5,212 nt of DNA from an uncultured Bacteroides sp. (lineage in GTDB: Bacteria > Bacteroidota > Bacteroidia > Bacteroidales > Bacteroidaceae): assembly GCA_900557355.1 (NCBI GenBank), contig USSR01000513.1:1-5212 (forward strand). The letters are read 5' to 3'. The translations under genes and the position numbers were made by a program. The notes under the pieces were generated by a model, which saw only the letters and a program-made list of their open reading frames with translations, was not told where the DNA came from and made no database searches. Positions 1-5,212 of the stretch are shown in pieces; the stretch's first letter is position 1; every line of letters begins with the position of its first letter.

Positions 1-1917
1 AAAAAGAAAAGAGGACAGTACTGGTTTAAAATTGCAGATCCCGGAAGTCAGCTGGTTGTTTATAATGAACAGGAATTGAAACAATGTTGGCTGGCAACTA
101 AATCTGATGGGGAAGAAAAAGGAACAGCTCTTGCACTAGAACCTACTCCTGATTTTTATAGTAGTGACGGTGAACCGGAATTAAAAGGAAGAGGATTACG
201 TTTCTTTTTACGTTATCTAACTCCCTATAAAAAGGAATTGTTTCAACTGATGTTGGGCATGTTGGTGGTGAGTTTGCTGCAGCTCTTACTGCCCTTCCTA
301 ACGCAAACGTTGGTGGATGTTGGTATCAGCGACGGGAATCTTAGTTTTATTACACTGGTCCTGGTTGCACAGATTATAATCTCAGTTTCACAACTTTCGG
401 TAGAATTTATCCGTAGCTGGATATTGCTGCATGTGAATACACGTATTTCTATTTCTCTGATCTCTGATTTCTTGGTGAAATTAATGAAACTGCCGCTTCA
501 CTTTTTTGATACTAAGATGGTAGGAGACATAATTCAGCGTATCGGTGATCATGACCGCATAAAAACCTTTTTAACAGGTTCTTCAATAAGCACTTTATTT
601 TCGTTCGTCAGTTTCTTTATTTTTGCTATAGTATTAGCCTATTATAATTTAACAATACTAGGTATCTTTCTTTTGGGTAATTGTTTGTATATAGCTTGGA
701 TTCTCGTTTTTATGAAATATCGCCGTGAACTGGACATCCGGCGTTTTGCACAAGCTGCCGGAGAGCAGAGTAATCTGATACAGATGGTAACCGCTATGCA
801 GGAGATAAAGCTGAATAATTGCGAAACGCAAAAGCGTTGGCAGTGGGAACGGATTCAGGTAAAATTGTTTAAAATCAGTGTGAAAGGCTTGGCTCTTGGA
901 CAGATGCAACAAGTTGGTTCCGTGTTCTTTAATCAGACAACTAATATTGTAATTTCATTTATTGCAGCGAAAGCGGTAATAGAAGGGCAAATGACATTGG
1001 GCATGATGATGTCTCTTACTTACATTATCGGTCAACTTAGTGCGCCGGTGTCCTCCTTTATTGGCTTTGCACAGCAATTTCAGGATGCGAAGATTAGTTT
1101 GGAGCGTTTGAATGAGGTACATGGCAAGCCAGATGAGGAACAGAATATTACCTCTAAATTGGCAATCCTGCCTGATAAACGGGATATAAAGATAGAGAAC
1201 GTGTGTTTCAGTTACGATGGAGCAGATAGGGATTATGTATTGGATAAAGTGTCTTTAGTAATTCCCGAACATAAAGTAACGGCCATTGTAGGGGCAAGCG
1301 GAAGTGGAAAGACTACATTGATAAAACTGATGCTTGGTTTCTATTTACCCAATAAAGGGGCGGTGAAGGTAAATGATACACCATTAGAGAATATAAACCC
1401 GCATTTGTGGCGGGCGAAAACGGGAGCCGTGATGCAGGACGGATTTATCTTCTCGGAAACAATAGCGCAGAATATTGCCGTAGGAGAAGATTTGGTCGAC
1501 ATAGAACGGTTGCGGCATGCCGTAATGGTGGCTAATATTCAAGATTTCATAGACTCACTTCCATTGGGGTATAACACTAAAATAGGCATGGAAGGCAATG
1601 GTATCAGCCAAGGGCAGAAGCAGCGTTTGCTGATAGCGCGGGCTGTGTATAAGAATCCGGAATATCTCTTCTTTGACGAGGCGACTAATGCGTTGGATGC
1701 CAATAATGAAAAAGAGATTTTGGAACATCTGCATGACCTCTATAAAGGGAAAACGGTAGTGATAGTGGCACATCGTCTGAGTACGGTGAAGGATGCGGAT
1801 AAGATAGTGGTACTGGATAAAGCGAGGATTGCAGAGGAAGGTACACATAGAGAACTGACTGAACAGAAAGGACTTTATTACCAGTTGGTAAAGAATCAAT
1901 TGGAACTTGGCAATTGA
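1..1917 (+). CDS. Peptidase-containing ABC exporter (C39 protease / membrane / ATPase), 5'-truncated by window edge
   Basis: This inner-membrane exporter cuts the leader from a double-glycine-type peptide and transports the product using ATP. The frame is open from base 1, so the gene begins upstream; 638 codons are visible (numbered here from base 1) of an expected 700-750. Codons 7-30 match the end of a C39 peptidase domain: the IADPG stretch carries Asp13, at the place of the third catalytic residue of the family; catalytic Cys and His lie outside the window. The linker ALEPTPDFY follows, then about six membrane helices (roughly 81-102, 116-135, 198-215, 218-237, 309-327, 331-353). The ATPase domain is complete: Walker A GASGSGKTT (431-439), Q-loop Gln479, signature ISQGQ (535-539, a variant of LSGGQ), Walker B ending Asp559-Glu560, D-loop Ala-Leu-Asp566, H-loop His591. 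A TTG at 76 could be read as a start, but it would cut off recognisable C39 sequence, so I reject it. Cargo is unknown: bacteriocin-like or other GG-leader peptides are possible. Confidence 0.95.
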   Translation, partial: KKKRGQYWFKIADPGSQLVVYNEQELKQCWLATKSDGEEKGTALALEPTPDFYSSDGEPELKGRGLRFFLRYLTPYKKELFQLMLGMLVVSLLQLLLPFLTQTLVDVGISDGNLSFITLVLVAQIIISVSQLSVEFIRSWILLHVNTRISISLISDFLVKLMKLPLHFFDTKMVGDIIQRIGDHDRIKTFLTGSSISTLFSFVSFFIFAIVLAYYNLTILGIFLLGNCLYIAWILVFMKYRRELDIRRFAQAAGEQSNLIQMVTAMQEIKLNNCETQKRWQWERIQVKLFKISVKGLALGQMQQVGSVFFNQTTNIVISFIAAKAVIEGQMTLGMMMSLTYIIGQLSAPVSSFIGFAQQFQDAKISLERLNEVHGKPDEEQNITSKLAILPDKRDIKIENVCFSYDGADRDYVLDKVSLVIPEHKVTAIVGASGSGKTTLIKLMLGFYLPNKGAVKVNDTPLENINPHLWRAKTGAVMQDGFIFSETIAQNIAVGEDLVDIERLRHAVMVANIQDFIDSLPLGYNTKIGMEGNGISQGQKQRLLIARAVYKNPEYLFFDEATNALDANNEKEILEHLHDLYKGKTVVIVAHRLSTVKDADKIVVLDKARIAEEGTHRELTEQKGLYYQLVKNQLELGN

Positions 1918-1922
1918 CATCT

Positions 1923-3227
1923 ATGGAGAAGGAAGGCAAGAATATAGAATTACGCAGTGAAGAAGTGCAGGAGGTGATGAATCATATCTCACCATGGGTA
2001 GTGAGGTGGGGCATTACAGTCTTGTTTTTCATCTTGTTGACGATTCTGATAGGGTGCTGGATATTCAAATATCCGGATACGTTGGCAGCGGAGATAACCC
2101 TTGCTACAGAGGAGCCTCCCGCCTTTGTCTTAGCTCATGCTACCGGCAAAATTGATACGCTTTATGTAGATAATGGGAATTTAGTAGATGCTGGTACAGA
2201 TTTGTGTATTATTAATAACGCTTCTTCTTCTAAAGATGTATATTGGTTGTCAGAACATGTGCAAGAGTGGGAAAAAGATGGTTATGACTGGCAGAAAGGG
2301 ATAAATATTTTGGCAGGTAAACAATTGCAGTTGGGGGAAGTGCAACCTGCTTTTGCAGCTTTTATGACTTCACTTTCTGCATATGCGCGCTTCATGAAAC
2401 TAGATTATTATACAAAAAAAGTATATGCACAGGAAAAGCAATTGAGCGGACAACGTACTTATCTTCATTTGGCAGAACGGGAATATGCATTAATAGAAAA
2501 AGATGTGAAGTTAGCGCAGAGTATGTATGACCGTGATTCTATCTTGTACGCTCGTAATGCTATGGTTACTGCTGAATTTGAAGAATCGGGAAGTAAATAT
2601 TTGCAGAATCTTCGTGCGAAAGAAACAGCACGGATGAATTTGCTTCAAGCCGAGATGCAGTTGGTACAACATGAAGAGAACTTACTGGAAATACATAAAC
2701 AGGCTTACGATGAAGAGCAGACTCACTTGACAGATTTGAAGAATGCAGTGGAACAATTGATTGCTCAATTGAATGTTTGGGAACATTCTTATTTACTGAA
2801 AAGCCCTGTTAATGGTAAAGTCAGTTTTGTGAAGGTTTGGAGTCGGAATCAGAATGTAAAATCGGGTGAGACTGTTTTCATTATTCAACCATCAGATAGC
2901 TTAAGAGTGCTGGGGAAAGCGTTACTCCCTTTACAGGGGTCCGGAAAAGTGTTTGTTGGTCAACGGGTACATATACGTTTGAATAATTATCCGGATCAGG
3001 AATTTGGCTATGTGAGAGGAGAAGTGAAGAGTATCTCGCCTGCTCCAACTGAAGATGATATGTATGTGTTAGAAATTAGTTTGCCGAACGGATTAATGAC
3101 TAATTATGGCAGACAACTTCCTGTGTCACGTGAATTGAAAGGTACAGCAGATATTATTCTCACTAATAGAAATTTGTTAGAGAGGCTATTGGCTCCATTA
3201 AGGAAGGTGATTGAGTACGAGGAATGA
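1923..3227 (+). CDS. HlyD-family periplasmic adaptor (membrane fusion) protein of the peptide exporter
   Basis: The 434-residue protein should bridge the inner-membrane ABC exporter and an outer-membrane channel. It has a short cytoplasmic N-terminus, one membrane anchor (about residues 27-48), a first half of a lipoyl-like domain (about 66-103, with HATGKIDTLYVDNGNLVDAG), a long charged alpha-helical hairpin, probably coiled coil (about 162-287), the second lipoyl half (about 290-325, including SPVNGKV at 294-300), and a beta-rich region to about 390. The C-terminal LLERLLAPLRKVIE resembles the end of Bacteroides HlyD homologues. I chose the ATG at 1923, 5 bp after the exporter stop; a TTG at 1914 overlapping that stop would add three residues but is a less likely start. 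There is no strong Shine-Dalgarno, as is usual in this phylum, and the tight spacing suggests one transcript and perhaps translational coupling with the exporter. It appears intact. Confidence 0.93.
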   Translation: MEKEGKNIELRSEEVQEVMNHISPWVVRWGITVLFFILLTILIGCWIFKYPDTLAAEITLATEEPPAFVLAHATGKIDTLYVDNGNLVDAGTDLCIINNASSSKDVYWLSEHVQEWEKDGYDWQKGINILAGKQLQLGEVQPAFAAFMTSLSAYARFMKLDYYTKKVYAQEKQLSGQRTYLHLAEREYALIEKDVKLAQSMYDRDSILYARNAMVTAEFEESGSKYLQNLRAKETARMNLLQAEMQLVQHEENLLEIHKQAYDEEQTHLTDLKNAVEQLIAQLNVWEHSYLLKSPVNGKVSFVKVWSRNQNVKSGETVFIIQPSDSLRVLGKALLPLQGSGKVFVGQRVHIRLNNYPDQEFGYVRGEVKSISPAPTEDDMYVLEISLPNGLMTNYGRQLPVSRELKGTADIILTNRNLLERLLAPLRKVIEYEE

Positions 3228-3229
3228 GC

Positions 3230-3241
3230 ATTTATATAAAT
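3230..3241. repeat. Perfect 12-bp A/T palindrome ATTTATATAAAT after the adaptor gene
   Basis: The 12 bases starting 2 bp after the adaptor stop codon equal their own reverse complement. With no loop and only A/T pairs this is a poor RNA hairpin, and no G/C stem or clear U-run makes it a standard terminator. It could be an operator half, an A/T-rich promoter element, or chance in A/T-rich intergenic DNA. The palindrome itself is certain; any function is not. Confidence 0.25.
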
Positions 3242-3337
3242 ATGATAAACTTAATTGATTTTACTACTAAACTTTTCAACCCCAACGGAGTAACTTTCTG
3301 GGATAATTTGCCTAATATTGCAGTTGCAAAACTTTAA
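3242..3337 (+). CDS. Possible 31-codon small open frame between exporter module and esterase
   Basis: An ATG at 3242 opens a frame of 31 codons ending at TAA 3335-3337. It begins MINLIDFTTKLFNPNG and ends NIAVAKL. It starts 14 bp after the adaptor stop and ends 11 bp before the esterase ATG, so it nearly fills the 121-bp gap. The leader before it is A/T-rich, like those of other genes here, with a GAGGAA run about 18 bp upstream that is too distant to be a good ribosome site. The peptide has no double-glycine leader motif, no signal peptide and no membrane segment, and I do not recognise it. It could be a small protein cotranscribed with the exporter genes, a leader peptide for the esterase, or a chance frame; chance is the most likely reading. 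Confidence 0.18.
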   Translation: MINLIDFTTKLFNPNGVTFWDNLPNIAVAKL

Positions 3338-3348
3338 ATGAAGATACC

Positions 3349-4173
3349 ATGAAAAGGAAAGTGACTCTCCTGTTGCTATTATTCTGTATATTTGCCCTGC
3401 ATGCGCAGGGAGTGTATAAAACGGATAAAGACCTTTCTTATGTTTCCGGTGAGGAAACGGATGCTTATCGAAAAGAACGTTGTAAACTGGATGTCTACTA
3501 TCCGGTGGACAAGAAAGACTTCCCTACCATTGTATGGTTTCATGGTGGCGGGTTGGAAGGTGGCGGTAAGCATATTCCACAAGAATTGATGGATAGAGGC
3601 TTTGCTGTAGTGGCGGTGAATTATCGTTTGAGTCCCAAAGCCAAAAATCCTGCTTATATTGAAGATGCTGCAGCGGCTGTGGCGTGGACATTCAGCCATA
3701 TAGAAAAATTCGGTGGTAGTAGAGATAAGATATTTGTTTCCGGTCATTCGGCAGGAGGTTATCTTTCATTAATGCTGGCTATGGATAAAAAGTATATGGA
3801 AGCTTATGGTGCGGATGCCGATAAAGTAGCCGCTTATCTTCCTCTTAGCGGGCAGACTGTAACTCATTTCACTATTCGCAAAGAACGGGGATTGCCGAAT
3901 GGCATTCCTGTTATTGATGAGTATGCTCCTGTGAACCGTGTACGCAAAGATACCCCTCCTGTAATACTGATTACCGGTGATCGTAACTTGGAAATGGCGG
4001 ATCGTTGGGAAGAAAATGCATTGCTTGCTTCGGTGCTAAAGAATATCGGAAACAAGAAGGCTGCTTTGTACGAACTGCAGGGATTCAATCACGGCACAAT
4101 GCTTGAACCGGCTTGTTTCCTGATTATAAACTATATCCGTGACTATTGCCGAAGCATGGCAGGCCAGAAATAA
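3349..4173 (+). CDS. Secreted alpha/beta-hydrolase esterase (HGGG / GHSAG type, BD-FAE-like)
   Basis: This 274-residue protein is a probable carboxylesterase acting in the periplasm or outside the cell. Residues 1-19 form a signal peptide (MKRK, a run of leucines, then ALHA before Gln20), consistent with signal peptidase I and the Gln after the cut often seen in Bacteroidota. The fold's key motifs are in order: oxyanion-hole HGGG (65-68), nucleophile elbow GHSAG with Ser134, acid Asp211 in TGDRN, and His248 in GFNHG. Spacing and length fit a complete single-domain enzyme close to the feruloyl/acetyl-xylan esterase-like (BD-FAE) group, though this group cannot be separated with certainty from general lipases/esterases by eye. 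It follows the adaptor gene by 121 bp and precedes a GH3 enzyme by 85 bp in the same direction, suggesting a role in removing acyl groups from plant glycans or glycosides. The substrate is inferred only. No Shine-Dalgarno is evident; the ATG at 3349 gives a proper signal peptide. Confidence 0.9.
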   Translation: MKRKVTLLLLLFCIFALHAQGVYKTDKDLSYVSGEETDAYRKERCKLDVYYPVDKKDFPTIVWFHGGGLEGGGKHIPQELMDRGFAVVAVNYRLSPKAKNPAYIEDAAAAVAWTFSHIEKFGGSRDKIFVSGHSAGGYLSLMLAMDKKYMEAYGADADKVAAYLPLSGQTVTHFTIRKERGLPNGIPVIDEYAPVNRVRKDTPPVILITGDRNLEMADRWEENALLASVLKNIGNKKAALYELQGFNHGTMLEPACFLIINYIRDYCRSMAGQK

Positions 4174-4193
4174 GTAAGATAAAACTATCTTAC
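4174..4193 (+). terminator. Perfect 8-bp inverted repeat directly after the esterase stop (possible terminator or mRNA 3' hairpin)
   Basis: GTAAGATA (4174-4181), loop AAAC, TATCTTAC (4186-4193) form a perfect 8-bp stem with a 4-base loop beginning at the first base after the esterase TAA. The stem has only two G/C pairs and the following bases (GATAAGAAATGG) contain no U-run, so it is not a classical intrinsic terminator. It may protect the 3' end of the esterase mRNA, attenuate read-through into the GH3 gene, or serve as a protein-binding inverted repeat. The repeat is certain and the role is open. Confidence 0.35.
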
Positions 4194-4258
4194 GATAAGA
4201 AATGGCGTATTTATCTGACGGAATTTGTCCCGATATTATTTAAATAAAAAACAAAACC

Positions 4259-5212
4259 ATGAGTCCAAAATTGATCTTATCTGTAGCCCTCTCCGGGCTG
4301 GTGTCAACTGCTATGGCGCAAACCACGGTAGCGCCCGCTATTTCAAGAGACGAGAATATTGAGAAAAAGGTGGAGGCACTGCTTAAGAGGATGACCCTTG
4401 AAGAGAAGATTGGCCAAATGACGGAACTTACCATTGACGTCATTACCAAACGTGATAACCCGACTAAAGAGTTCCAGATAGACGATGCATTGTTGGATAC
4501 TGTTATCGGCAAGTATAAAGTAGGCTCTATCCTGAATGTTCCCCAGGGCATTGCCCAATCCAAAGAGAAATGGGAGGAAATTATTAAGAAGATACAGGAT
4601 AAATCCATGAAAACCATGGGTATCCCTTGTATTTATGGAGTAGACCAGATACATGGAACCACCTATACGTTGGGCGGTACTTTCTTCCCCCAAGGTATCA
4701 ATATGGCGGCTACATTCAACCGGGAACTGGTTCGTGAAGGGGCCCGCATTTCTGCTTACGAAACCAAAGCCGGAAGTATTCCCTGGACGTATGCTCCCGT
4801 GCTCGACCTGGCTCGCGATGCCCGCTGGCCCCGTCATTGGGAAAATTATGGCGAGGATTGCTATGTGAATGCAGAGATGGGACGCGAAGCTGTCCTCGGT
4901 TTTCAGGGCAGTGATCCTAATAATATAGGAAAGCAACAGGTAGCAGCTTGTATCAAGCATTATATGGGATATGGTGTTCCGGTATCGGGCAAAGATCGTA
5001 CGCCTTCATCTATCACTGTGCAAGACATGCGCGAGAAGCATTTTGCTCCGTTCCTCGAAGGTATCAAGGCGGGGGCTTTGTCTGTCATGGTGAACTCTGC
5101 TATGAATAATGGACTTCCTTTCCATGCCAACTATGAGCTGTTGACGCAGTGGCTGAAAGAAGACTTGAACTGGGACGGTATGATTGTGACTGACTGGGCG
5201 GATATCAACACT
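4259..5212 (+). CDS. Secreted family 3 glycoside hydrolase, beta-glucosidase-like, 3'-truncated by window edge
   Basis: The frame runs from ATG 4259 through the window end, giving 318 residues of an expected 730-780. Residues 1-20 form a signal peptide ending AMA before Gln21, so the enzyme is exported, most likely to the periplasm. The rest is the GH3 N-terminal barrel: [10 protein letters not shown] (45-54), [12 protein letters not shown] (122-133) with Asp129 at the usual sugar-binding position, [14 protein letters not shown] (187-200, a variant of the common DPRWGR pattern), Lys233-His234, and the catalytic nucleophile Asp312 in IVTDWADI. The acid/base residue belongs to the second domain, beyond the window. 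GH3 enzymes of this kind remove terminal beta-linked glucose, or sometimes xylose, from oligosaccharides or plant glycosides; the exact substrate cannot be read here. The start sits behind an A-rich leader (AAATAAAAAACAAAACC), normal for Bacteroides. The 85-bp gap after the esterase allows one operon, but the hairpin in that gap leaves separate control possible. Confidence 0.94.
   Translation, partial: MSPKLILSVALSGLVSTAMAQTTVAPAISRDENIEKKVEALLKRMTLEEKIGQMTELTIDVITKRDNPTKEFQIDDALLDTVIGKYKVGSILNVPQGIAQSKEKWEEIIKKIQDKSMKTMGIPCIYGVDQIHGTTYTLGGTFFPQGINMAATFNRELVREGARISAYETKAGSIPWTYAPVLDLARDARWPRHWENYGEDCYVNAEMGREAVLGFQGSDPNNIGKQQVAACIKHYMGYGVPVSGKDRTPSSITVQDMREKHFAPFLEGIKAGALSVMVNSAMNNGLPFHANYELLTQWLKEDLNWDGMIVTDWADINT

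Noticed and set aside
535..580. Any sign of frameshift or decay in the exporter membrane domain
   Set aside because: The reading frame is continuous, membrane helices follow in the expected order and all ATPase motifs are present, so nothing indicates a pseudogene.
76..1917. Complete exporter gene starting at the TTG at 76
   Set aside because: The frame is open to base 1, and the codons before 76 encode recognisable C39 peptidase sequence. The true start lies upstream of the window.
1555..1939. Minus-strand open frames of 121 and 84 codons over the ATPase domain
   Set aside because: They are antisense to the conserved Walker B and H-loop region of the exporter and show no domain or plausible start context.
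3291..3298. TAACTTTC as a Bacteroides -7 promoter box (consensus TAnnTTTG) for the esterase
   Set aside because: It matches five of six fixed positions but has no TTTG -33 element at suitable spacing upstream; such matches are expected by chance in A/T-rich DNA.
4202..4243. 13-codon frame before the GH3 gene (MAYLSDGICPDII)
   Set aside because: It is too short, has no ribosome site or motif, and is no better than chance in an 85-bp gap.
4343..4960. 205-codon open frame on the minus strand
   Set aside because: It lies entirely within the GH3 coding sequence, which shows clear family motifs. The antisense translation has no recognisable domain and is best read as a shadow frame.

Overview
The window looks like chromosomal DNA from a Bacteroides-type gut bacterium (phylum Bacteroidota). 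The evidence is a combination of clues: A/T-rich leaders with no clear Shine-Dalgarno before the start codons, signal peptides that cleave just before Gln, a C39-peptidase ABC exporter paired with an HlyD-family adaptor of the type common in Bacteroides, and a secreted esterase next to a secreted family 3 glycoside hydrolase. Genus is inferred from the look of the proteins, not from a marker gene.

All genes lie on the + strand. Positions 1-3227 hold an export module: the 3' part of a peptidase-containing ABC transporter (1-1917; its start and most of its protease domain lie upstream) and, 5 bp later, a complete HlyD-like periplasmic adaptor (1923-3227). Together they would cleave the leader from a double-glycine-type peptide and push it across the envelope, presumably with a TolC-like outer-membrane channel. 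Neither the cargo peptide nor the channel is visible here.

Positions 3228-3348 are a 121-bp gap with an A/T palindrome and a 31-codon open frame that is only a weak gene candidate. Positions 3349-5212 hold a carbohydrate-active pair: a secreted alpha/beta-hydrolase esterase with an intact catalytic triad (3349-4173), a perfect 8-bp inverted repeat right after its stop, and the first 318 codons of a secreted GH3 beta-glucosidase-like enzyme (4259 to the window edge). The esterase may remove acyl groups from plant glycans or glycosides and the GH3 enzyme may then release terminal sugars; this coupling is inferred from adjacency only.

The window therefore spans the junction of two ordinary modules, peptide export and glycan degradation. 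I found no convincing sign of an undescribed system, mobile element, CRISPR array, tRNA or rRNA. The points most worth a second look are the short open frame after the exporter module, the hairpin between esterase and GH3, and the esterase-GH3 pairing.
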